A stretch of DNA of 64,000 bases, taken from assembly GCA_021773075.1 (NCBI GenBank), contig JAJFKT010000002.1, positions 159,151-223,150 of the forward strand, read 5' to 3'. Each line of letters opens with the position of its first letter. Positions within the stretch are counted from its first letter, which is position 1. This document shows positions 53,024 to 61,807 of this stretch, piece after piece. Position numbers and translations under genes: made by a program. Origin of the DNA: Woeseiaceae bacterium. GTDB taxonomy: Bacteria; Pseudomonadota; Gammaproteobacteria; Steroidobacterales; Woeseiaceae. The notes below the pieces were generated by a model. That model was not told the origin of the DNA, did no database searches, and worked only from the letters and a program-made list of their open reading frames with translations.

Positions 53024-55105
53024 TTAGATCATCGTTTGTTTGCGCCGGCGGAGCGCCAGCAGTCCGGTAAGCGCCAGGATCATCGGCAGGCCGGCGGCAC
53101 CACCGCCCGATCCGCCACCACCGGTAGAAGGTCGATTCTTGTTGTACATCGGCTGCTGCTGATCTACGCGACGATTTTGCGGCGTTTGTTGCGCGCGCGT
53201 TTTCTGTGCTGCACGTTCGGTTGCAACACGATCACGATTGCTTCGCGTTATACCCTGTGCGGCAAAAACTTCGTCTCGGACCACAATCATCGACGTGTAG
53301 TCAGTGACGAGGCCGTACTCAGTTGCAAGATCGGTTATAGCATCCTCAGTGTCCTGATCCGCGCCGAAGTAATCCATCTTCGCTTGTAAATTCTCGATCG
53401 TGGCATAGGCCCAGATTCTCTCCAGCTCCGGATTAAGATCGGACTGCACAGGCACGGCAAAGGCGGTTTCGTATTCGACCTCCTGACCGGCAACCTTACC
53501 TGTCAACCGAACCTTGGCCTCACGGTCGCCCCAGTAATGCCCCAACACCTGTAGCTGTTCGCCGTGATAAAGGCTGCCGATCTTTTCCGGCGTAAGGTCC
53601 GCGACCTTTAGTCCATCGATAGAAAGACTGACATCATGCAACGCCGCGTGACGGATCTTGGCGGTCGCCTGAATGAGCTGCCCGGCAATGTCGTCGCTGT
53701 TGGAGGTCTCCAACGCAAAGCCGTTGGATACGTCGGTCATTGCTTCGAGCAGCGGACGGTTTGCACTGTTGCCCATGATGAAAGTAAATAATCGCACGTC
53801 GTATTGCCCCATCATCTTGAGAAACTCTTTTTTCTCCGTTACGCCGACGTTCGCTACGCCGTCAGTGACGAGCGCGATACCCGAGCTGCGATCGCTATCG
53901 AGGCTGTCGAGCCCGGCGCGCAATCCAGCGTACAGATTGGTACCGCCGTCGGCGTGCAATCGTCCGACCAACTCAGTGTAGTGCGTCACGTTCGCGACAC
54001 TCGCGTCGACAAACGTGTTTGTGAGTTCGCGAGCTGAGTTGTTGAACGTGAAGATTCGAAATCGATCATTCGGATTCAACTTGCCGAGGGCCTGCTGTAC
54101 ACCGTTTGCCAATGTCGCGAATTTTCCTTGCATAGAACCCGATGTATCGAGAATGAATACCCAGTCGCGACCATCTTCGATCACCGGCAAATCATCGCCC
54201 GGCGTAAACGTGAGCATGAATGTGCCTCGACCTGATGCGTCTGGATTGTGTGTCACCAGATCAACGCTACCCGGTAAGTCCGGCGCATGACGCCAGTACA
54301 CAACAATATCCTTGTTGAGATTGGCGATACCCGACCCGCCCTTGGCAATCGCGGGCGTTTCTCCCGCTTCCAGAGCGGCAACCTGTTCCGCGAATTCCTC
54401 TTCGACAGGTGAGGAGCCAAGTGATTGCAGGCCGACCGTCCAATGCCCGGAATCAATTTGCGTCAGCATCGCGTTGGGCTGTTCAGGTAATCGAAGAGCG
54501 TCGACGGGATAAGATGACTTGAGCTCCAGATCGAAACTGAAGCTTCCGGTGACAGTATCCTGCACATCCCAAAATGTACTACGCTCCTCGTCGACACCGC
54601 CTTCTTCAAGCGGATAGACGTAGCGGCCAATGCCCGTGTCAGTGCTTGCGCTTTGCACATAGACCAGGCGTATCTGTACGTCGCTATTCGCGCGTACAGG
54701 GTAGACCGAGATATCGAAGCTTCGAAACTCGTCCTTTTCCGCCAGCGCGGTTTCCCGACCGGCCGTTTTCTCCTGTTCATAAAGGTCGCGAGCTTCCTGC
54801 TTCTTCAGAACCTCACCTGTAACGGGATTGCCATCGATCCAGTAGGTGAACTCCGCCACTGCGGCGTGCGAGGGAACCGGGAAACTGTATACCGCCTCAA
54901 CATCATTGCTTGCGGCATTTACGAATGTCTGATCGATCTCAGTAATCACGTAGCCGTCCTCAACAACGACCACTACTTTGTGATCCCTGATGTTCAGTGA
55001 GCCGGACTGTCCTTTCGGTGTCAGCAAGCCGGCAGCGTCGGTCGGACCCACACTGAGGAGGGCCAGTACAACGGCGAATAGACTAATGTAGCTCTTGGTA
55101 CTCAT
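53024..55105 (-). CDS. Secreted VIT/VWA-domain protein with a GlyGly-CTERM-like sorting tail
   Basis: 693 residues. Signal peptide to about residue 24, then a VIT domain (~25-150: VITEIDQTFVNAASNDVEAVYSFPVP, EVLKKQEARDLYEQEKTAGRETAL) and a VWA domain (~312-480) with the MIDAS DTSGS (Asp320). A linker and a C-terminal end of Gly-rich stretch, hydrophobic helix and Arg cluster (GGGGSGGGAAG, PMILALTGLLAL, RRRKQ) resemble the GlyGly-CTERM signal processed by rhombosortase. So it is probably a surface protein of adhesion type. Three TetR-operator-like sites lie upstream. A terminator follows. Confidence 0.9.
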   Translation of the reverse strand: MSTKSYISLFAVVLALLSVGPTDAAGLLTPKGQSGSLNIRDHKVVVVVEDGYVITEIDQTFVNAASNDVEAVYSFPVPSHAAVAEFTYWIDGNPVTGEVLKKQEARDLYEQEKTAGRETALAEKDEFRSFDISVYPVRANSDVQIRLVYVQSASTDTGIGRYVYPLEEGGVDEERSTFWDVQDTVTGSFSFDLELKSSYPVDALRLPEQPNAMLTQIDSGHWTVGLQSLGSSPVEEEFAEQVAALEAGETPAIAKGGSGIANLNKDIVVYWRHAPDLPGSVDLVTHNPDASGRGTFMLTFTPGDDLPVIEDGRDWVFILDTSGSMQGKFATLANGVQQALGKLNPNDRFRIFTFNNSARELTNTFVDASVANVTHYTELVGRLHADGGTNLYAGLRAGLDSLDSDRSSGIALVTDGVANVGVTEKKEFLKMMGQYDVRLFTFIMGNSANRPLLEAMTDVSNGFALETSNSDDIAGQLIQATAKIRHAALHDVSLSIDGLKVADLTPEKIGSLYHGEQLQVLGHYWGDREAKVRLTGKVAGQEVEYETAFAVPVQSDLNPELERIWAYATIENLQAKMDYFGADQDTEDAITDLATEYGLVTDYTSMIVVRDEVFAAQGITRSNRDRVATERAAQKTRAQQTPQNRRVDQQQPMYNKNRPSTGGGGSGGGAAGLPMILALTGLLALRRRKQTMI

Positions 55106-55118
55106 GACTTTACTCCAA

Positions 55119-55135
55119 ATTAAACATCGTTCAAT
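55119..55135. promoter_or_regulatory. TetR operator-like site A
   Basis: ATTAAAC-ATC-GTTCAAT, a 17-base near-palindrome with one mismatch from ATTGAACnnnGTTCAAT. It is 14 bases upstream of the VIT/VWA ATG, so binding would block its ribosome site or transcript. Confidence 0.75.
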
Positions 55136-55159
55136 TAATAGTGAAAGAAAAACCGTTTT

Positions 55160-55176
55160 ATTAAACGGTGTTCAAT
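55160..55176. promoter_or_regulatory. TetR operator-like site B
   Basis: ATTAAAC-GGT-GTTCAAT, the same arms as site A with a different centre; 41 bases from A, about four helical turns, so both lie on one face of the DNA. Confidence 0.75.
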
Positions 55177-55188
55177 TTATACACTGAT

Positions 55189-55205
55189 ATTGAACGTTGT
55201 TCAAA
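55189..55205. promoter_or_regulatory. TetR operator-like site C
   Basis: ATTGAAC-GTT-GTTCAAA, with a perfect inner palindrome TTGAAC/GTTCAA; 29 bases from site B and 50 bases before the regulator's ATG. It is best placed for autoregulation. Confidence 0.78.
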
Positions 55206-55254
55206 TAATGTTAATGTTCGGCTCAGGTACTGGAATCCGGATTGGACATAAAGC

Positions 55255-55866
55255 ATGGGAAGGCGTAGCGACCACAGTCGTGATGAGATTCGCGAGATGG
55301 CGATTGCAGCGGCGGCGAAGCACGTAGAAAGTGAGGGGTTCCAATCGCTTACGGCAAGAAAGCTTGCCAGTAAGATTGGCTATACCGTGGGTACCCTGTA
55401 CCACGTGTTCCGAAATTTCGATGATCTGGTCATCCACCTCAATGCTCAGACGCTTGACGAAATGGCCGGTCTGATTCAGAAGCAAACGCGTAAAAAACGG
55501 AATCCCGAGGTAAGAATTCGAGCGATGGCCGAATTCTACGTCCAGTACGCGACGGATCACCCGGACCGCTGGCGCCTCGTCTTCGAGCACCAGTCACCAA
55601 GAGGCTTGCCCACTCCGGCGAAGATGAAAGAGCGCCGCGACGTCATGTTTGAAATGGTGGCGGAGAATCTTAAGGAAATATCACCGGGCCGGCGTGCTCA
55701 GGAAATCGACCATACCGCGACAGCCCTATGGAGTGGCATACACGGCATTTGCATATTGGCGCTGACCGGAAAGCTGTATCTCGGAGGTGCGTTCTCGATG
55801 GTAAAACTGATCGATACGCTAATCGATTCAGTTCTGAACGAGTTTCGGCGCAGCGAGATTCTCTAG
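55255..55866 (+). CDS. TetR/AcrR family transcriptional regulator
   Basis: 203 residues. N-terminal helix-turn-helix (DEIREMAIAAAAKHVESEGFQSLTARKLASKIGYTVGTLYHVFRNFDDLVIHL); the recognition helix is GTLYHVF. The C-terminal ligand domain is of the TetR_C group with WRLVFEHQSPRGLP and TALWSGIHGICILAL. The ATG has only a weak GGACAT upstream. It is divergent from the VIT/VWA gene, with three matching palindromes between them, so it likely represses both. Its 3' end overlaps ppk1 tail-to-tail by 39 bases. Confidence 0.92.
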   Translation: MGRRSDHSRDEIREMAIAAAAKHVESEGFQSLTARKLASKIGYTVGTLYHVFRNFDDLVIHLNAQTLDEMAGLIQKQTRKKRNPEVRIRAMAEFYVQYATDHPDRWRLVFEHQSPRGLPTPAKMKERRDVMFEMVAENLKEISPGRRAQEIDHTATALWSGIHGICILALTGKLYLGGAFSMVKLIDTLIDSVLNEFRRSEIL

Positions 55867-57894
55867 AAACGTTTCCTGCGCAGAGATTCGTTTTGCGCCA
55901 TCAGGCACGAGCCTCGAGTAGCTGCCGTCGCCGTTGAGCACCCACGCCTGGCAATTGTCGGCAAGAAAAAGCTCGAGGTCATGGCGGATCTGTTCCTTCA
56001 TCGCTTTCTGCCGAATCTCAAAGCAGGACTCGTTACGACGGAACATATTGCGGTTCATCCAGTCAGCACTCGAGCAGTAAAACTCCTCCGCACCGTCGTT
56101 GAGAAAATAATAAACGCGTGAGTGTTCAAGAAATCGCCCAACAACAGAGCGAACTCGAATGTTCTCGGAGAGCCCATCAATGCCGGGTCGTAGTGAGCAG
56201 ATGCCGCGTACGATGAGGTCAATTTTTACACCGGCCTGGGACGCATCATACAAGGCTGATATCAGCCTTGGTTCGTTCAACGAGTTTACCTTGGCAATCA
56301 CGCGAGCTGGTTTGCCGTCATTTGCGTTCTGCGCCTCTCGCTGAATTTTTTCGATAAGAGCGTCGAACAGGCTGAACGGTGATGCCAGCATGCGCGTCAT
56401 GCCATCCGCACGCGTCAGGCTGGTTAGCTGTAAGAACAATTTGTGAACGTCTTCGCCGAGTTTTTGGCTACTGCTAAGGTAACCATAGTCGGTATAAACG
56501 GACGTCGTCGCATGATGGTAGTTGCCCGTTCCCAGATGCATGTAGCGCACGAGTCTGCCCTCCTTGCGGCGAACGACCAGCGTCATCTTCGCATGCGTCT
56601 TGAATCCTACCAGACCATAGACAACATGTGCCCCAGCTTCCTGCAATTTGTTGGCTAAAGAAATATTGGCGGCTTCATCAAATCGCGCCATGAGTTCAAT
56701 GACAACGGTTACCTCTTTCCCCGACCGCGCCGCTGTGACCAAGTGCTCCACCACGGGCGATGCCGCGCCGGTGCGATACAGTGTCTGTTTGATCGCAAGT
56801 ACATCAGGATCCGCCGCCGCAGTCGCGATAAAGTCGATCACCGGTGCGAAAGACTGATATGGGTGGTGTAGCAGGACGTTTTTCTTATCGAGTATCGAAA
56901 AAATATTTTCCTCGTCGCGAAGTTCGTCCGGTAGTCCTTGAGTAAAGGGCGCGTACAGGAGATCGGGACGATCATCCAGATCGCATACCGTTGCCAGCCG
57001 GTTCAAGTTGACCGGACCGTCAACCATATAGACGTCGTCTTCGCTTAACTCAAAATGATCGAGCAGGAATTCACGCAAGTCACCCGGGCATTCGTGACCA
57101 ATCTCTATTCGAACGGCAGCGCCGTAGCGACTGGCTTCGAGCTGTCCCTCGAGCGCGCGGACAAGATCGCTTACCTCTTCATCATCGACATACAAATTGC
57201 TGTTGCGTGTTACACGAAATTGGTAGCAACCCCCAACTTCAAGCCCCGGAAAAAGGCTATCGACATGCATACGGATAATCGAAGACAGAAAAACAAAATT
57301 ATGCACGCCAGGTTTGCTAATACTGTCTGGGAGGCGGATCACTCGCGGCAATGAGCGTGGCGCCTGCACCATACCACGATGCCGTTGCCTGCCAAACGCG
57401 TCCTTGCCGTGTAGTCGTACGATAAAATTCAGGCTCTTGTTAAGAATGCGTGGGAAAGGCCGCGACGGATCAAACGTTAACGGCGTCAGAACGGGTACAA
57501 CTTGCTCGTCGAAGTACTCCTTAAGCCAGAGCTGCTGTTCCTCATTCCAGTCATCACTACGGGCAAACCGCACGCCTGCGGAAGTCAGCTGTGGGAACAA
57601 TTCCTCGTTCAGCAGTCGATATTGCTGCTGCACTAACTTAGTCGTATCACCTCGCAGTTCATCGAAGACCTGCTGAGACGAAACCTGTTCCGGGCCCTGT
57701 GCCGGTGCGCCGATCTCAATGCGCTGCTTCAGCCCTGCAACTCGAATTTCGAAAAATTCGTCGAGATTCGTACAGCTGATACATAGAAAACGCAGGCGCT
57801 CCAGCAATGGGACGGCAGGATCCAGTGCCTGTGCGAGCACTCGCTTGTTGAACTCAAGCAGGCTGAGCTCGCGGTTTATGAAGTTGGTCTTCAT
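55828..57894 (-). CDS. ppk1: Polyphosphate kinase 1
   Basis: Makes polyphosphate from ATP reversibly at the membrane. 688 residues from the ATG at 57894. Residues MKTNFINRELSLLEFNKRVLAQA are the N-terminus; RFPRILNKS-type FPRILNKSLNFIV, DILLHHPYQSF-type VLLHHPYQSFAPVIDF and ARFDEAANISLANKLQ follow; the phospho-His segment MHLGTGNYHHATT is near 453. It starts two bases after the anmK stop, so it is read with anmK and the M23 peptidase. Its last 39 bases overlap the tetR gene. Confidence 0.96.
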   Translation of the reverse strand: MKTNFINRELSLLEFNKRVLAQALDPAVPLLERLRFLCISCTNLDEFFEIRVAGLKQRIEIGAPAQGPEQVSSQQVFDELRGDTTKLVQQQYRLLNEELFPQLTSAGVRFARSDDWNEEQQLWLKEYFDEQVVPVLTPLTFDPSRPFPRILNKSLNFIVRLHGKDAFGRQRHRGMVQAPRSLPRVIRLPDSISKPGVHNFVFLSSIIRMHVDSLFPGLEVGGCYQFRVTRNSNLYVDDEEVSDLVRALEGQLEASRYGAAVRIEIGHECPGDLREFLLDHFELSEDDVYMVDGPVNLNRLATVCDLDDRPDLLYAPFTQGLPDELRDEENIFSILDKKNVLLHHPYQSFAPVIDFIATAAADPDVLAIKQTLYRTGAASPVVEHLVTAARSGKEVTVVIELMARFDEAANISLANKLQEAGAHVVYGLVGFKTHAKMTLVVRRKEGRLVRYMHLGTGNYHHATTSVYTDYGYLSSSQKLGEDVHKLFLQLTSLTRADGMTRMLASPFSLFDALIEKIQREAQNANDGKPARVIAKVNSLNEPRLISALYDASQAGVKIDLIVRGICSLRPGIDGLSENIRVRSVVGRFLEHSRVYYFLNDGAEEFYCSSADWMNRNMFRRNESCFEIRQKAMKEQIRHDLELFLADNCQAWVLNGDGSYSRLVPDGAKRISAQETFLENLAAPKLVQN

Positions 57895-57896
57895 TA

Positions 57897-59000
57897 TCAG
57901 GGGTAGTGTAGCTCGCCCAGTATCACAGCATGACTGGCGCCGGTCACACTTGGCAGATTTGACGGCAGGCCGGCGATCGTACGTCTGGCCATCCAGGCAA
58001 ACGCAACAGCCTCGACCCAATCGGGATCGAGCCCGACCTCCGCCGTGCTGTGCACTGTTGCGACAGCGAGGTTGCGTTGCAATCGACGCATGAGTTCAAG
58101 GTTTTTTAAGCCGCCGCCGCAAACGAACAGCTTCTTCGCCTTAAAACAATAATCCTGGACAGAATCAGCGATTGTACGAGCACTAAGCTCACATAGCGTG
58201 GCTTGCACATCGACAGCGTGCAGCTCATTAATGTCAAATGCCCGCAACCACCGCAAGTTAAAATATTCAAAGCCGGTGCTCTTGGGTGCTGGAAGCTCGA
58301 AATAGCTATCCCGCAAGAATTGCTTCAGCAGGGACTCGACAACATTTCCGGACGCAGCCCATGTTCCCGCGTCATCAAATGGGTGACCAAGTTGGTGTCT
58401 GATCCACGCGTCCATTAAGCCGTTGCCCGGGCCCGTGTCGAAGCCAATGACATCAGTGCCGTCCGCCGGCAGAGTTGTTATGTTCGCGATACCGCCGATG
58501 TTCGCGACAACCCGATCACCGTCATCCGATGCAAACAAGTGCTGGTGAAAGGGTGGTACGAGCGGTGCTCCCTGGCCACCAGCTGCCATATCAGCCGCGC
58601 GAAAATTCGCGACCGTAGTCACCTTACAACCCGCAGCGATAATGGCCGCATCGCCAATCTGCAGTGAGAACGGCGTTTCTGCATTGGGCTGGTGGCGGAG
58701 AGTCTGTCCGTGGCTACCGATTGCGACGATGTCATCGCGGGTGACGCCACTATCGCCGATGACCTTCAACGCGGCGTCCCGAAAGCATTCACCGACTCGT
58801 TTGTGCAGGTCACCAGTCGGGTCGAGCTCCACACCCAGGGGCTCACGTGCAGCATCAAGCAGCGCGTCTCTCAGTGGTGCCGGGTAGGGGTAGGAGTAGG
58901 TTGCAAGGATATCGACGCTGGACTCACCGAATCCTGCGACGACTGCGTCGATGCCGTCCATGCTGGTGCCGGACATCAGGCCGACATAGTAGTCGGTCAT
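57897..59000 (-). CDS. anmK: Anhydro-N-acetylmuramic acid kinase
   Basis: Phosphorylates and opens 1,6-anhydro-MurNAc to MurNAc-6-phosphate during wall recycling. 367 residues. GLMSGTSMDGIDAVVAGF, ATVANFRAADMAAGGQGAPLVP, IGGIANIT and IGFDTGPGNGLMDAWI are the family signature; LFVCGGGLKNLELM near the end. It overlaps the M23 peptidase gene by 4 bases and precedes ppk1. It complements AmpD in the same recycling route. Confidence 0.97.
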   Translation of the reverse strand: MTDYYVGLMSGTSMDGIDAVVAGFGESSVDILATYSYPYPAPLRDALLDAAREPLGVELDPTGDLHKRVGECFRDAALKVIGDSGVTRDDIVAIGSHGQTLRHQPNAETPFSLQIGDAAIIAAGCKVTTVANFRAADMAAGGQGAPLVPPFHQHLFASDDGDRVVANIGGIANITTLPADGTDVIGFDTGPGNGLMDAWIRHQLGHPFDDAGTWAASGNVVESLLKQFLRDSYFELPAPKSTGFEYFNLRWLRAFDINELHAVDVQATLCELSARTIADSVQDYCFKAKKLFVCGGGLKNLELMRRLQRNLAVATVHSTAEVGLDPDWVEAVAFAWMARRTIAGLPSNLPSVTGASHAVILGELHYP

Positions 59001-60394
59001 TGGTCCTGCGGTGGGTTGTATGCGACGGTTACTTTCTGTGTGCTCTTGAATTGCTCGAGCTCCCTGAGAATGGGCTCAGCGGTCGCCATGAATTTCTCAC
59101 GGTATTGATCATCAATCGGTTCCGCGTCCGGTAAAGCGACAGTCCGCGGATTGCGGTGAACACCATTTAGGCGGTATTCGTAGTGCAAATGGTTTGCAGT
59201 TGCCAGACCGGTTGCACCGACAAAGCCGATGGCCTGACCCTGGCGCACGCGTGTGCCGACGCCTACTTTCAGAACGTAGCTCGACATGTGGGCATACAGC
59301 GTCGTGATGTTTCCACCATGTTGCAGAATCACGGTTTTGCCGTAGCCGGACTTCGTGCCTCGAAATATAACTTTGCCGTCACCGGAGGCTTTAATGGGCG
59401 TGCCTCGGGGCGCGGCATAGTCAACACCTCGGTGTGCCCGAATCCTGTTGAGAATGGGGTGCTTTCTATTCGGGTTGAAATTGGAGCTTATGCGAGTGAA
59501 ATCAACGGGCGCTCGAATGAAGGCTTTGCGAACACTGTCGCCGCTCGGCGTGAAATAGTCAGTATTTCTGTTGTCGTCTATGAATCGGATCGCCTGGATC
59601 ATTCGTCCATTGTTATTGAACTCGGCCGCGATTATTTCACCGTCTGCAACGTACTCACCATCCTGCCAAATCTCCTCGAACTGAACGTAGTAGTTATCGC
59701 CTTGCCTGATGTCCAGAACGAAGTCGACGTCCCACGCAAATATTCCGGCAATGTTCATAACAACTTTGTCTGAAAGTCCGGCAGTCGTCGCGCTTTCAAA
59801 TAACGATGACTTAATTACGCCATGCGCCATGCGTTTGCGAATCTCGATTGGACGGTCAATGATCTCGGCTGCGAATCCCGAATCCTGTTTTTCGATCTTG
59901 AGGGCGCTTGTCAGACCCAATTCCGAGTACAAACTGATGACCTGGCCGCCGTCATGGGTAACTTCGAATACATCGCCGGGTTTGATTCTGCGAAATCGTT
60001 GTTTGGCCTCGTCAAGTTCTGCGATCGACATCAGGTGGCCCAAACTGAGCTTGTTTTTGCGAAACAGTTTTTCCATCGTGTCGCCGGAAGCGATATTCAA
60101 TACCAGCTTGTCGAATTCGGGAGCGGGCTCTGGCATGAGTGCCTCGGCCTGACGTATGAGCTCCTCCTGATCAACAGCTGGCAGGAAGATTGGCTCATCG
60201 ATGCTGGCTGACATTGTCGGTTCGCTGGGTATGGGCTCTGCTGGCGTTGATTTTCCAAGCGTGCTGAGCAAAGCGACGGCGACCAAAGGAATGCCGAGAC
60301 CGACCGCAAACCATTGAAGGGCTTTGGATTTTTTGGGCCGCCTCGGAGAAGACTGCTTGTAATCGTGTAGTAGTGGACTGACCGGACGATTCAA
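58997..60394 (-). CDS. M23 family peptidoglycan DD-endopeptidase (MepM-like)
   Basis: 465 residues. One membrane helix (27-45) and a Pro/Glu-rich linker, an OapA/LysM-like region (~95-150: LVLNIASGDTMEKLFRKNKLSLGHLMSI), a middle domain, and a C-terminal LytM domain with zinc ligands His321 and Asp325 (HRGVDYAAPRGT) and His404 with His402 (HLHYEY). It should cut DD-cross-links to allow wall growth. Head of an operon with anmK and ppk1; a sigma-70-like promoter precedes it. Same order next to tyrS in Pseudomonas. Confidence 0.95.
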   Translation of the reverse strand: MNRPVSPLLHDYKQSSPRRPKKSKALQWFAVGLGIPLVAVALLSTLGKSTPAEPIPSEPTMSASIDEPIFLPAVDQEELIRQAEALMPEPAPEFDKLVLNIASGDTMEKLFRKNKLSLGHLMSIAELDEAKQRFRRIKPGDVFEVTHDGGQVISLYSELGLTSALKIEKQDSGFAAEIIDRPIEIRKRMAHGVIKSSLFESATTAGLSDKVVMNIAGIFAWDVDFVLDIRQGDNYYVQFEEIWQDGEYVADGEIIAAEFNNNGRMIQAIRFIDDNRNTDYFTPSGDSVRKAFIRAPVDFTRISSNFNPNRKHPILNRIRAHRGVDYAAPRGTPIKASGDGKVIFRGTKSGYGKTVILQHGGNITTLYAHMSSYVLKVGVGTRVRQGQAIGFVGATGLATANHLHYEYRLNGVHRNPRTVALPDAEPIDDQYREKFMATAEPILRELEQFKSTQKVTVAYNPPQDQ

Positions 60395-60425
60395 GGCCTA
60401 AGTCTCTCGGTGGCTGGAAGTCGCT

Positions 60426-60454
60426 ACTCTACCGTGCGCGTTTTTCGAGGTCAA
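60426..60454 (-). promoter_or_regulatory. Sigma-70-like promoter of the M23-anmK-ppk1 operon
   Basis: On the minus strand: TTGACC (60454-60449), a 17-base spacer and TAGAGT (60431-60426), 32 bases before the ATG. Confidence 0.5.
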
Positions 60455-60542
60455 AGAAAAAGTGTTATAACTCATGGTGTTAACGGGAGCGAGAATGCTA
60501 CAGTTCCGCTCCCACGACAGACAGATTGCGAGCAAGGCAGGA

Positions 60543-61742
60543 ATGGCAGGCATTGAGGAACAAATCGCAGAGCTATCCCGGGGCACCGACGAGGTATTAC
60601 CCGAGGACGGCCTGCAGGCGAAGCTAAAGGAGGGGCGGCCGCTGGTGGTCAAAGCCGGGTTCGACCCCACCGCGCCGGACTTGCACGTTGGGCACACAGT
60701 GCTGATCAACAAAATGCGCCAGTTTCAGCTGCTGGGGCACGAGGTCGTTTTCCTGATAGGCGATTTCACCGGCATGATCGGTGACCCAACCGGGAAGAAT
60801 GCGACGCGCCCGCCGCTGACAAGCGAGGAAATCTGCGCTAATGCCGCTACCTATGAAGAGCAGATATTCAAGATTCTGGATAAGGACAAGACGCGCGTTG
60901 AATTCAATTCCACGTGGATGGGCCCGATGGATGCCGCCGGCCTGGTTAAGCTGGCAGCTCGACATACGGTCGCTCGCATGCTGGAGCGCGATGATTTCAA
61001 CAAGCGCTACAAGGGCGGTGAGCCGATATCGATCCATGAATTTCTCTACCCGCTGGTGCAGGGATATGACTCCGTCGCGCTGAAGGCAGACGTTGAGCTT
61101 GGTGGAACGGATCAGAAATTCAATTTGCTGGTCGGACGGCAGTTACAGCAAGACTACGGCCAGAATCCACAAGTCGTCATGACGACGCCACTCCTCGAGG
61201 GGCTGGACGGCGTGCAAAAAATGTCAAAGTCTCTCGGTAATTACATCGGAATTACTGATCCGGCCGGTGAGATGTTTGGCAAAATCATGTCTATTTCTGA
61301 TGTCCTGATGTGGCGCTATTTTGAGGTTCTGAGTTTTCGCACACTGGAGGACATCAACGCTCTGAAGCGATCCGTGGCTGACGGCATGAACCCGCGCGAT
61401 GCAAAATTTGAACTTGGGCAGGAAATAGTTGCCAGATTTCATAGCGCGGCAGATGCGGAGGCTGCGAAACAGGAGTTTGTGTCACGTTTTCAGCAGGGCG
61501 CGATGCCGGAGGAGATTGCCGAGACTACGCTGCAATGTCAGGACGGCAAAATGGGAATCGCTCATGTATTGAAAGGTTCCGGCTTGGTGAGCAGTACGTC
61601 GGATGCTTTCCGCATGATTAAGCAGGGTGCGGTCAAAATCGACAGCCAGCGGGTAGAAGATCGATCACTTGAGCTGGAAGCTGGCTCGACCCACATCTAC
61701 CAGGTGGGCAAACGAAAATTCGCAAAGGTCAGCCTGATCTGA
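60543..61742 (+). CDS. tyrS: Tyrosyl-tRNA synthetase (TyrZ-like)
   Basis: Charges tRNA-Tyr. 399 residues from the ATG at 60543, chosen because the family begins just before [11 protein letters not shown]. An ATG at 60495, six bases after GGGAG, has a better ribosome site and would add 16 residues. Class I motifs: HVGH (48-51) as HIGH, and KMSKS near 226; the C-terminal S4 domain binds tRNA. It is divergent from the M23 peptidase gene and followed by genes leading to the rrn operon, the order of P. aeruginosa. Confidence 0.96.
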   Translation: MAGIEEQIAELSRGTDEVLPEDGLQAKLKEGRPLVVKAGFDPTAPDLHVGHTVLINKMRQFQLLGHEVVFLIGDFTGMIGDPTGKNATRPPLTSEEICANAATYEEQIFKILDKDKTRVEFNSTWMGPMDAAGLVKLAARHTVARMLERDDFNKRYKGGEPISIHEFLYPLVQGYDSVALKADVELGGTDQKFNLLVGRQLQQDYGQNPQVVMTTPLLEGLDGVQKMSKSLGNYIGITDPAGEMFGKIMSISDVLMWRYFEVLSFRTLEDINALKRSVADGMNPRDAKFELGQEIVARFHSAADAEAAKQEFVSRFQQGAMPEEIAETTLQCQDGKMGIAHVLKGSGLVSSTSDAFRMIKQGAVKIDSQRVEDRSLELEAGSTHIYQVGKRKFAKVSLI

Positions 61743-61807
61743 CGAAGTCCGCGTCTCAAATATTTGCGTGGACGATGCTGGAGTATGATCTGGTGAGAGG
61801 TGCAAAT

